A model generated the notes under the pieces. That model made no database searches, had not been told where the DNA came from, and worked only from the letters and a program-made list of their open reading frames with translations. Shown one piece after another: positions 8,430 through 15,956 of a DNA stretch of 64,000 nucleotides. Numbering within the stretch: position 1 is the stretch's first letter; the number at the start of each line of letters is the position of its first letter. The translations under genes were made by a program, and so were the position numbers. The DNA comes from Stenotrophomonas sp. VV52 (lineage in GTDB: Bacteria; Pseudomonadota; Gammaproteobacteria; Xanthomonadales; Xanthomonadaceae). The stretch is taken from the NCBI RefSeq assembly GCF_002893095.1, contig NZ_PKQQ01000001.1, forward strand, positions 310,001 through 374,000. The letters are read 5' to 3'.

Positions 8430-10016
8430 TTATGCCTGACCGGGAGCCGGGGCGGCAGTGTGGGGAAGCGGCTTTCGCGAGGGCTGCAGCGACGGAAGGA
8501 TGTCGGCCGGCCCGGTGCGGATCGCCTTGAGCATCAGCTTGACCTCGATGATCAGCAGCACCGTGTACAGCGCGGTGAACACCGCCAGCGTGGTCAGGAT
8601 TTCATGCAGGGCCAGGCCCGAGGCTGCGTAGAAGGTGGGCAGCACGCCGTCCACCGCCCACGGCTGGCGGCCGTACTCCGCGACGAACCAGCCGCATTCG
8701 ATCGCGATCCACGGCGCCGGCATCGACCACACCGCCAGGCGCAGGAACCAGCGCTTGTCCTGGAAGTTGTTGCGGCAGGAGAAGTAGAAGGCCACCGCGA
8801 AGAACGCGATCAGGTAGAAGCCCAGCCCGGCCATGATCCGGAAGGTCCAGAACAGCGGCGCCACGCGCGGCACGGTATCCATCGCCGCCTGGGAAATTTC
8901 CTCGGGCGTGGCATTGAGGATGTCGTCGCGGTAGCGCTTCAGCAGCAGGCCGTGGCCCAGGTCCTGCCAGTGGCGGTCGAACATCTCGCGTGCTTCCACG
9001 TCGTTCTTGTCCTTGCGCACGCGTTCCAGCGCACCGTAGGCCAGCTGCCCACCTTTGATGCGGTGCTCGGCGCGATCCACCAGTTCCAGGATGCCCGGGA
9101 TCGGCTGGTTGAACGAACGCGTGGCGATCAGGCCCATCAGGTACGGAATCCGGATCGCGAAGTCGTTCTGCTGGGTCTGCTGGTTCGGAATGCCGAACGC
9201 GGTGAAGTCGGCCGGCGCGCGCTCGGTTTCCCACATCGCTTCAATGGCGGCGAGCTTCATCTTCTGGTGCTCGCTGGCGGCATAGCCGCTCTCATCGCCC
9301 AGCACCACCACCGACAGCGACGACAGCAGGCCGAACGCAGCCGCCACCGCGAACGAACGCCGCGCCATGTCCTGGTGCTTGTTGCGCAGCAGGTAGAACG
9401 CGCTGATGCCCATCACGAAGATCGCGCCGGTCACGTAGCCCGCGCTAACCGTGTGCACGAACTTGGCCTGCGCCACCGGGTTGAACAGCACCGCGGCGAA
9501 GTCCACCACCTCCATGCGCATGGTGTCCGGGTTGAACACCGCACCGGTGGGGTTCTGCATCCAGCCGTTGGCGATCAGGATCCACACCGCCGACAGATTG
9601 GTGCCCAGCGCCATGAACCAGGTCACCGCCAGGTGCTTGACCGGGCTCAGCCGCTTCCAGCCGAAGAAGAACAGGCCGATCAGGGTGGCTTCCAGGAAGA
9701 ACGCCATCAGCCCTTCAATGGCCAGCGGTGCACCGAAGATGTCGCCCACGTAGTGGCTGTAGTACGACCAGTTCATGCCGAACTGGAATTCCATCACCAG
9801 GCCGGTGGCCACGCCGATGGCGAAATTGATCCCGAACAGCGTGCCCCAGAACAAGGTCATCTGCCGCCAGACCTGTTTGCGGGTCATCACGTACACGCTT
9901 TCCATGATGGCCACCAGGAACGAGAGGCCAAGCGTGAGGGGGACGAAAAGGAAGTGGTACATCGCGGTCAAAGCGAACTGCAGCCGCGACAGTTCTACGA
10001 CTGTCGAATCGATCAT
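8430..10016 (-). CDS. cydA: Cytochrome bd ubiquinol oxidase subunit I
   Basis: 528 residues (E. coli 522). Carries quinol oxidation and the b558, b595 and d haems in the inner membrane. Visible motifs are the haem-ligand region MYHFLFVPLTLG, HTVSAGYVTGA, the EAMWETE quinol-loop start, and GRQPW, the family GR(E/Q)PW signature. First gene of cydABX. A perfect FNR box with a well-placed -10 lies upstream, indicating oxygen-limited induction. Confidence 0.97.
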   Translation of the reverse strand: MIDSTVVELSRLQFALTAMYHFLFVPLTLGLSFLVAIMESVYVMTRKQVWRQMTLFWGTLFGINFAIGVATGLVMEFQFGMNWSYYSHYVGDIFGAPLAIEGLMAFFLEATLIGLFFFGWKRLSPVKHLAVTWFMALGTNLSAVWILIANGWMQNPTGAVFNPDTMRMEVVDFAAVLFNPVAQAKFVHTVSAGYVTGAIFVMGISAFYLLRNKHQDMARRSFAVAAAFGLLSSLSVVVLGDESGYAASEHQKMKLAAIEAMWETERAPADFTAFGIPNQQTQQNDFAIRIPYLMGLIATRSFNQPIPGILELVDRAEHRIKGGQLAYGALERVRKDKNDVEAREMFDRHWQDLGHGLLLKRYRDDILNATPEEISQAAMDTVPRVAPLFWTFRIMAGLGFYLIAFFAVAFYFSCRNNFQDKRWFLRLAVWSMPAPWIAIECGWFVAEYGRQPWAVDGVLPTFYAASGLALHEILTTLAVFTALYTVLLIIEVKLMLKAIRTGPADILPSLQPSRKPLPHTAAPAPGQA

Positions 10017-10071
10017 GGCCTGGCTACCTCGTGGGGTTCTGCCGTTTCAGGTGGCGGGAAGGGGGGTCTAC

Positions 10072-10120
10072 GGGATGAATTCTGTGACCTGCAACTTCAA
10101 ACAGCCTTGATTCAGATCAA
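10072..10120 (-). promoter_or_regulatory. FNR/ANR-dependent promoter of cydABX
   Basis: TTGATTCAGATCAA at 10107-10120 is a perfect TTGAT-N4-ATCAA FNR box. On the minus strand a -10-like CAGAAT occupies 10084-10079, predicting a start at about 10072. That places the box centre (10113.5) at exactly -41.5, the class II activator position. No good -35 hexamer is needed in that arrangement. The regulator identity (FNR/ANR/Dnr-type) is inference. Confidence 0.75.
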
Positions 10121-10201
10121 TGTAGGTGGCGGTGATGGGAGGCATCGTACGACCTCCCCCTGCGACCGTGCGCCGCACCGGAAGGGTACGTCGGCAGCCA
10201 T

Positions 10202-10207
10202 TACAAT
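10202..10207 (+). promoter_or_regulatory. Possible -10 element for cydDC
   Basis: TACAAT lies 36 nt before the proposed cydD start. The FNR box is about 90 bp upstream and could serve both divergent units. Single hexamer only, so low certainty. Confidence 0.35.
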
Positions 10208-10242
10208 GTCAGGCATCTCTTCTGTGGCGCCAGTGAATCCTC

Positions 10243-11973
10243 TTGAGCCAGCCCCCGGACGTGCCTGCCGTTGAAACCCCCGACCTGCGTCGCCAGCGCC
10301 TGCGCTGGCTGGACCGCCTCGCCGTTGGCGCACGTGGTCGCCAGCGCCTGGCCGCGCTGTCCATCTGCACGTCGGGCGCCCTGCTGATCGGGCAGGCGGC
10401 CGCCATTGCCTGGCTCATCCAGACCGTGCTGGTGGCCCGCCGCCCGCTGGCCGAGGCCACCGGGGTGCTGCTGGCACTCATGCTAATACTGATCGTGCGC
10501 GCGTTGCTCAGTAGTTTTACCCAAGCCGCCGCAGGCGATGTGGCCGACACCGCGCGGCTGGCCCTGCGCGAACGGGTCTACCGCCGCCTGCTCGGGCGGG
10601 GCCCGTTGTGGCTGCGCCAGCAGCGCAGCGGCGAACTCGGCGAACTGATGCTGGCCCATGCCGATGCGGTGGAGAGTTATTACGCCGGCTACCAGCCGGT
10701 GCGCATCGAAGTAGTGGTGGTGCCGCTACTGATCCTGGTGGCGGTGGCCTGGGTGGACTGGGTAGTGGCGCTGATCCTCCTGTTCACCGCGCCGCTGGTG
10801 CCGTTCTTCATGATGCTGGTTGGCTGGGGCGCGGAAGCGGCCGGCCGCGCCCAGCTCGGCGAACTGGCGCGCATGAGCGGGCATTTCGCCGACCGCATCA
10901 AGGGCCTGGGCCTGCTGCGCCTGTACGGGCGGGGCGAGGCCGAGCTGGAAGGCGTCGCGGCTGCGGCCGAAGGCGTGCGCGAGCGGACGATGAAGGTGCT
11001 GCGCATCGCCTTCCTGTCGTCCACAGTGCTGGAGTTCTTCGCTTCGGTCAGCGTGGCCATGGTCGCCCTGTACCTGGGCCTGAGCTATCTGGGGCTGATG
11101 TCGCTGCATGCGGCGGTGCCCACGCTGGGCGCCGGCATGTTCTGCCTGCTGCTGGCGCCGGAGTTCTATGCGCCGCTGCGCCGCCTGGCGGCGCATTACC
11201 ACGACCGCGCCAATGCGCTTGCGGCGGCGGCCGAGGTGGAGCGCCTGCTGGGCGAGCTGCCGGAGCAGGGGGACGCGGCCGATGTGTTTTCCCAACCGGT
11301 ACGCGCGCCCGAGCTGCTGGAACAGCATGCGCCGCCAGTGGTGGTGCGGGATCTGGTCCTGCGCCCGCTGGGCGCCGATCACGACGTGGTGCAGCAGCTC
11401 TCATTCCAGATTGAAGCGGGCCAGCGCCTGGCCCTCGTTGGCCCCAGTGGCAGCGGCAAGAGCACGCTGCTGGAAGCATTGGCCGGCTGGTTGCCGCCGC
11501 GTTCGGGCAGCATCGTGCTGCGGCCCGGGCTGGAGGTCGGCTACGCCGGACAGCGCCCGTATCTGTTCCACGGCAGCATCGCCGACAACCTGCGCCTGGC
11601 CGATCCCGGCGTAAGCGATGCGCGCCTGCGTGCGGTGGCCGAAGCGGCGCAGGTGATGCGCTTTGCCGCGCACCTGCCACAGGGCCTGGACACGGTGATC
11701 GGCGAGCGCGGGTTCGGACTGTCCGGGGGCGAAGCACGCCGTATCGGCCTGGCCCGCCTGCTGCTGCGCGACCCGCAGCTGTTGCTGCTGGACGAGCCGA
11801 CCGCCTTCCTTGATCCGGACACCGAGGCGGCGCTGCTGCAGACCTTGGCCGCGTTCGCGCGCGACCGCGCAGTGGTGATCGCCACCCACAGCGAGACCGC
11901 GATGCGCTGGGCCGACACGCGGCTAGTGCTGACCGCCGCCGGCCGCGCACAGGTCACCGAGGAGCCGGCATGA
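10243..11973 (+). CDS. cydD: Cysteine/glutathione ABC exporter subunit CydD
   Basis: 576-residue fused membrane/ATPase half-transporter. With CydC it exports cysteine and glutathione to the periplasm, needed for bd oxidase assembly and c-type cytochromes. Six-helix exporter domain to about residue 310, then an ATPase with Walker A GPSGSGKST, LSGGEARRIGLARLLL signature and LLLLDEPTAFLD Walker B. The proposed TTG start at 10243 has no clear Shine-Dalgarno; an internal GTG at about 10261 is an alternative. It overlaps cydC by 4 nt (ATGA). Confidence 0.93.
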   Translation: MSQPPDVPAVETPDLRRQRLRWLDRLAVGARGRQRLAALSICTSGALLIGQAAAIAWLIQTVLVARRPLAEATGVLLALMLILIVRALLSSFTQAAAGDVADTARLALRERVYRRLLGRGPLWLRQQRSGELGELMLAHADAVESYYAGYQPVRIEVVVVPLLILVAVAWVDWVVALILLFTAPLVPFFMMLVGWGAEAAGRAQLGELARMSGHFADRIKGLGLLRLYGRGEAELEGVAAAAEGVRERTMKVLRIAFLSSTVLEFFASVSVAMVALYLGLSYLGLMSLHAAVPTLGAGMFCLLLAPEFYAPLRRLAAHYHDRANALAAAAEVERLLGELPEQGDAADVFSQPVRAPELLEQHAPPVVVRDLVLRPLGADHDVVQQLSFQIEAGQRLALVGPSGSGKSTLLEALAGWLPPRSGSIVLRPGLEVGYAGQRPYLFHGSIADNLRLADPGVSDARLRAVAEAAQVMRFAAHLPQGLDTVIGERGFGLSGGEARRIGLARLLLRDPQLLLLDEPTAFLDPDTEAALLQTLAAFARDRAVVIATHSETAMRWADTRLVLTAAGRAQVTEEPA

Positions 11974-13646
11974 ACGACGTGCGCCACGATTCCCTGAAAC
12001 AGGTGTTCACCCGCCATCGTGGTCGCCTGCTGCTGACCGTGCTGCTGCTGTGGACCACCATGCTGGCGGGCACCGCGCTGCTGGGCCTGTCCGGCGGCTT
12101 CCTCACTGCCGCCGCACTGGCCGGTGCGGCCGGGCTGGGCAGCGGTTTCAATTTCTTCTCGCCCTCGGCCGGCATCCGCGGCCTGACCATGGCGCGCATC
12201 GTCTCGCGCTACTTTGAAAAGCTGGTCGGCCACGACGTCACCCTGCGCATCGCGCGCGACCTGCGCGTGTGGTTCTTCCGTCGCGCGCTGCCGCTGGCGC
12301 CGGCGCGGTTGGCGGGGGTGCGCACGGGTGAGCTGCTGGCCCGGTTGATGTCGGACATCGGCGAGGTGGATGGCCTGCTGGTGCGCGCCATCGGGCCGCT
12401 GCTGGCGCTAGGCGGGGTGTCGCTGGTGGCGGTGCTCTCGTCGTGGGTGATCTACCCGCCCGCCGCGCTGCTGCTGGCTGTGCTCGCATTGGTGATCGGC
12501 CTGGGTGTGCCGTGGCTCACGGTGCGGGGCGCCGGTGCCCATGAGCGCGACCGCGCGCTGCACCGCGCGCAGCTGCGGGCGCAGTCGTTCGAAGGGCTGG
12601 AAGGCGCGGCGGACCTGACCGCGCTGCACGCCCGTGAAGACTGGAACCTGCGCGTGCTGGTGGCCGCCAAGCAGCTGCGCTCGCGCGACCGTCGCCGCCG
12701 GTGGCGGCTGGTGGCTGGCAATGCGCTGCATGGCGTATGCGCCGGAGTCGGCCTGGTCGGCATGCTGTGGGTGGCGCTGCATGGATTCGAACGTGGCGCG
12801 ATCGATGCGGCGCTGGCGGCGGCGCTGGTGTTCCTCACTGTCGCCCTGATCGAACTGTGGGCCGGCATCGGGTTGGCGTGGCAGTCCTGGTTGTCCGGGC
12901 GCGTCGCCGCCGCACGGCTGGAGGCCATTGTCGACCAGCCTGCGGGCGTGGCCGACGCCGAGGTGCCGGTGGCGGTTCCAGCGCAGCCGGCAACGTTGAC
13001 GTTCGAACGCGTCAGCTTCCGCTGGCCGGGGCAGGCGCGCGCGCTGCTGGATGGCGTGGAGCTGCGGCTCGAACCGGGCGAACGCATGGCCATTCGCGGT
13101 GACAGCGGCAGCGGTAAGACCACGTTGTCGTCGCTGCTGCTGCGCCTGTGGGACCCGGACGCCGGGCGCGTGCTGTACGGCGGGCAGGACATCCGCAGCC
13201 TGGCGCAGGCCGACTGGCACCGGCAGATTGCATGGTTGCCGCAGAACGCGCCGGTGTTCGCAGGCAGCATTGCCGACAACCTGCGGCTGGGTGACGCGCA
13301 GGCCAGCGACGAACAGCTGTGGCAGGTGCTGGCGGACGTGCGTCTGCAGGCCTGGGCCGAACGGCTGGGCGGCCTGCAGGCCTGGCTGGGCGAGAACGGC
13401 GCCACCATGTCGGCCGGTCAGGCACGGCGGCTGGCACTGGCGCGCGCGTTGTTGCGCGGGTCACCGATCCTGTTGCTGGACGAACCCACCGAAGGGTTGG
13501 ACGTGGATACAGCGCATGCGTTGCTGCGGGACATGGTGGCGGCGTTGGGGGGCCGCAGCCTGGTGATGATCACGCATGACGAGCTGCCGGAAGGGATCGT
13601 GCATCGGAGTTATCGGTTGCATGAGGGTGTGTTGCGCGGCGCGTGA
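11970..13646 (+). CDS. cydC: Cysteine/glutathione ABC exporter subunit CydC
   Basis: 558-residue partner of CydD. N-terminal six-helix membrane domain including the conserved GLTMARIVSRYFEKLVGHD coupling region, typical of CydC. The C-terminal ATPase has Walker A GDSGSGKTT, the altered signature MSAGQARRLALARALL and LLLLDEPTEGLD. The ATG overlaps the cydD stop, implying translational coupling. Confidence 0.95.
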   Translation: MNDVRHDSLKQVFTRHRGRLLLTVLLLWTTMLAGTALLGLSGGFLTAAALAGAAGLGSGFNFFSPSAGIRGLTMARIVSRYFEKLVGHDVTLRIARDLRVWFFRRALPLAPARLAGVRTGELLARLMSDIGEVDGLLVRAIGPLLALGGVSLVAVLSSWVIYPPAALLLAVLALVIGLGVPWLTVRGAGAHERDRALHRAQLRAQSFEGLEGAADLTALHAREDWNLRVLVAAKQLRSRDRRRRWRLVAGNALHGVCAGVGLVGMLWVALHGFERGAIDAALAAALVFLTVALIELWAGIGLAWQSWLSGRVAAARLEAIVDQPAGVADAEVPVAVPAQPATLTFERVSFRWPGQARALLDGVELRLEPGERMAIRGDSGSGKTTLSSLLLRLWDPDAGRVLYGGQDIRSLAQADWHRQIAWLPQNAPVFAGSIADNLRLGDAQASDEQLWQVLADVRLQAWAERLGGLQAWLGENGATMSAGQARRLALARALLRGSPILLLDEPTEGLDVDTAHALLRDMVAALGGRSLVMITHDELPEGIVHRSYRLHEGVLRGA

Positions 13647-13914
13647 TGTGCCGATTGCGACGCACCATAGACCACGCCCATCAAAGCTTCCGAATCGAAA
13701 GAAACAATCAACTTCCACTCCCTGCCACAATTCTGCATGTTGTGTCCTGGAGCCTGAGAAACTCCTTGGTGATAAGCACGTTGGACGTTCCATGTCGGGA
13801 GGGTGGCGAAATACAACACCCTTGCGGAAATACGTCGCGCCGTACACCGAACGGTTTCTCAGTCTCCCGACTCCCTCACCATCCGGTGAGGGAGACTTCC
13901 ATCGGAGGTCCAAC
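13647..13914 (+). ncRNA. Leader of the SymE gene; candidate location for an antisense RNA
   Basis: A 268-nt spacer noticeably poorer in GC than its neighbours. E. coli symE is silenced by a cis-antisense RNA (SymR) overlapping its 5' end, so this is where such an RNA would lie; I see no sequence match to SymR. Part of the leader is a perfect 10-bp hairpin described separately. Confidence 0.25.
13871..13894 (+). promoter_or_regulatory. Stable leader hairpin before the SymE ribosome-binding site
   Basis: CTCCCTCACC-ATCC-GGTGAGGGAG forms a perfect 10-bp stem with a 4-nt loop, ending about 10 nt before the GGAGG Shine-Dalgarno. AGTCTCC at 13861-13867 can also pair with GGAGACT at 13891-13897, giving a competing fold. 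Confidence 0.6.
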
Positions 13915-14244
13915 ATGCAAACCACATTGCCTGAAGTCGAATCCACTGAACCGCCGCGTCGCAAGTACTACATCCGCCAACCTGACACCCTCCGCGTGGA
14001 GCCCTTCGGCTACCCGGGCAGCCGGGAAGACCTCGGCGAAGACCCCATTCCCTGCGTCAAGGTACGCGGCATGTGGCTCTCCGCCGCAGGCCTGGACATA
14101 GGCGCGCGCCTGAAGGTCCACGTCAAACGCGGCTGCGTCATGCTCACCCTGCTGGAGCCGCCGAAGCCGGACGTTCCCAAGGTCCGCAAAATGGGCCGCC
14201 TGCAGCTCGCACGTCTCGAACGCGAGCGCCTGCAGGCCTCCTGA
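13915..14244 (+). CDS. SymE-family toxin (type I toxin-antitoxin-like)
   Basis: 109 residues from ATG 13915, with GGAGG 6-10 nt upstream. The middle contains the SymE_toxin pattern: IPCVKVRGMWLSAAGL, then DIGARLKVHVKRGC and VMLTL, that is, xVRGxWLxxAGF...GxxxxVxVxxGCLVLT. SymE derives from an AbrB-like fold and acts on RNA/nucleoid when over-produced. Pro/Arg-rich N- and C-terminal extensions flank the core. It is monocistronic between cydC and the receiver gene, in lower-GC surroundings, suggesting acquisition. The antitoxin RNA is not demonstrated. Confidence 0.82.
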   Translation: MQTTLPEVESTEPPRRKYYIRQPDTLRVEPFGYPGSREDLGEDPIPCVKVRGMWLSAAGLDIGARLKVHVKRGCVMLTLLEPPKPDVPKVRKMGRLQLARLERERLQAS

Positions 14245-14284
14245 GGGCGAGATTGCGCCGCGCTTGGCCCGGCCAGCACGCAGC

Positions 14285-14306
14285 GTAGCGCCGGGCTCTG
14301 CCCGGC
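14285..14306 (+). repeat. SMAG (GTAG) REP-like element
   Basis: GTAG, then GCCGGGC-TCT-GCCCGGC stem-loop. It lies between the convergent SymE and receiver genes and may act as an end-of-transcript structure for either. Confidence 0.8.
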
Positions 14307-14316
14307 CGCTCTCCGC

Positions 14317-14673
14317 TCAGGCCAACTTCCTGTGGATGAACTCCACGAGGTTGCCCAGCCGGTAGGGTTTGGAGACGTACTCCACCGACGGCGGAATGGG
14401 CGGCAACTGCGAGCGCTGCAGGCCTGACAGCACCAGCACGCGGGCATGGGGCTGCAGGGCAGTCGCTTCAGCAGCGACCTGCAAGCCCGAGATATCCCCG
14501 GGCATGCTGACATCGGTCAACACCACCGCGTATCGGGTCGGCCCGCGCAGCTCGGCGAGCGCTTCGTGCCCGTCACTGGCAGTGGTGACTGCGAAACCGT
14601 GCAGCGACAACGCTTCGGCCATGATCGTGCGCAGGTCTTCTTCGTCATCCACGAACAGCAGATTGATCGCCAT
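14317..14673 (-). CDS. Single-domain response regulator (receiver only)
   Basis: 118 residues, entirely a CheY-like receiver. It shows the acidic pair in FVDDEED, phospho-acceptor Asp in VLTDVSMPG, a Ser in VLSGL and the conserved Lys in SKPYR. No output domain, so it must act through protein contacts or phosphotransfer. It starts 1 nt after the histidine kinase stop, so the two form an operon and probably a cognate pair. Confidence 0.92.
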   Translation of the reverse strand: MAINLLFVDDEEDLRTIMAEALSLHGFAVTTASDGHEALAELRGPTRYAVVLTDVSMPGDISGLQVAAEATALQPHARVLVLSGLQRSQLPPIPPSVEYVSKPYRLGNLVEFIHRKLA

Positions 14674-14674
14674 G

Positions 14675-15817
14675 TCATCCCCCGTGCACCGGGAAGCAGA
14701 GTGCGACCCGGGTGCCTTGCCCGGGCACGCTGCTCAACTGCGGAAACCCACCGGACTGCGTGGTGAACCCGAACACATGGCTCAGGCCCAGCCCGCTGCC
14801 GCGCCCCACCGCCTTGGTGGTGAAGAACGGCTCGAACACCCGCGCCTGGTCGGCCAGCGCAATGCCTTCGCCATCGTCCTCCACGCTCAGGCAGACATGC
14901 GGGACCGCTGCCTGGGAGTCGGACGCCGGGTCATGCGTCTTTCTGGCACTCGCGGTAATGGTGATGGTGCCGCCATTGGGCATCGCGTCGCGGCTGTTGC
15001 AGACCAGGTTGAGCACCGCTGCCTCCAGCTGCGCCTTGTCGACCGACACCTGCGGCAGGGTGTCCTGCAGCGCGAAGACGACCTTGATCCGGTCGCCCGC
15101 TGAGCGCTGCAGCAGTTCCTGGCACTCGCGCACCGCATCGGCAAGGTTCACTGGCTCCGGCGACAGTGTCTGCCCGCGTCCGAAGGTCAGCAGTTGCCGC
15201 GAGAGCAGCGCGCCGCGCTCGGCGGCCCGCATCGCGGTTTCAATAAGTTTGGCCACTGCGCCGTCCTTGACCCGGGAGCCAATCAGGTCCAGGCAGTTGA
15301 CGATGATCGTCAACAGGTTGTTGAAGTCGTGCGCCAGCCCGAGCGTGAGCTTGCCAATCGCCTCCATCTTCTGTGCCTGCAGCAGGTTGGCCTGCAGTTT
15401 CTGGAAGCGTTCCTGCGCCTTGTGTCGCTCGGTGATGTCCCGGGTCACTTTCGCGAAGCCAATCAGCTCGCCGTCGTCCCAGATCGGGTCGATCACCACG
15501 CTGGCCAGGAAGCGCGAGCCGTCCTGGCGCAGCCGCCAGCCTTCCTCGATGCATCGCCCCTCGACCGCGGCGGTGTGCAGGTTGCGCTGCGGAACGCCGG
15601 CTGCGGCTTCTTCAGGCAGGTAGAAGCGGGAAAAGTTGGTGCCGATCACCTCGTCGGCCCGGTAGCCCTTGATGCGCTGACCACCGGGGTTCCAGGTGCG
15701 GATCATCCCACGCGTGTCCAGCATGTAGATGGCGTAGTCGGTGACGGAGTTGACCAGGAGTGCGAACTGCCGGGACTCGTCATTCAGGGCGGCTTTGGGG
15801 CACGACGGCTGGCTCAC
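14675..15817 (-). CDS. PAS-domain sensor histidine kinase
   Basis: 380-residue soluble kinase with no membrane segment. Residues about 15-130 form a PAS domain (AIYMLDTRGMIRTWN...), with no LOV-type cysteine motif. The HisKA phospho-site is GLAHDFNNLLT, with N-box LNLVCNSRDAM and G-boxes DDGEGI and GRGSGLGLSH. The HDFNN H-box is that of the NtrB-like/hybrid HisKA subgroup. The GTG start at 15817 is placed by the GGGAGG immediately before it, which lies inside a SMAG-type hairpin. Confidence 0.92.
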   Translation of the reverse strand: MSQPSCPKAALNDESRQFALLVNSVTDYAIYMLDTRGMIRTWNPGGQRIKGYRADEVIGTNFSRFYLPEEAAAGVPQRNLHTAAVEGRCIEEGWRLRQDGSRFLASVVIDPIWDDGELIGFAKVTRDITERHKAQERFQKLQANLLQAQKMEAIGKLTLGLAHDFNNLLTIIVNCLDLIGSRVKDGAVAKLIETAMRAAERGALLSRQLLTFGRGQTLSPEPVNLADAVRECQELLQRSAGDRIKVVFALQDTLPQVSVDKAQLEAAVLNLVCNSRDAMPNGGTITITASARKTHDPASDSQAAVPHVCLSVEDDGEGIALADQARVFEPFFTTKAVGRGSGLGLSHVFGFTTQSGGFPQLSSVPGQGTRVALCFPVHGG

Positions 15818-15843
15818 GCGAATCCTCCCTGGATTCGCGCTAC
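15817..15843 (-). repeat. SMAG-type hairpin forming the histidine kinase 5' UTR
   Basis: Minus strand: GTAG, then CGCGAATCC-AGGGA-GGATTCGCG, a perfect 9-bp stem whose last base is the first base of the GTG start. The Shine-Dalgarno GGGAGG spans loop and stem. Confidence 0.75.
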
Positions 15844-15847
15844 CGTA

Positions 15848-15853
15848 ATTCTA
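15848..15853 (-). promoter_or_regulatory. -10 element for the kinase/receiver operon
   Basis: TAGAAT on the minus strand in an AT-rich stretch. The predicted start near 15841 falls in the GTAG head of the SMAG, so the untranslated leader would be just the hairpin. Confidence 0.5.
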
Positions 15854-15956
15854 CTGTTGTAAATACCATGTAAAAATGTTTTGCCGACGCCGCTTCTATT
15901 TTGTCGGGAGTTTCCATTGCGCGATGCCGGTACATAATGTAGACCGGGTTGCAGGG

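Noticed and set aside
7134..10274. A 1046-codon plus-strand frame across cydX, cydB and cydA
   Set aside because: It lies opposite three certain genes and shows no motif.
13461..13964. Minus-strand ORF upstream of the SymE gene as a protein antitoxin
   Set aside because: It overlaps the cydC end and has no recognisable domain or ribosome-binding site; an RNA antitoxin is the usual partner of SymE.
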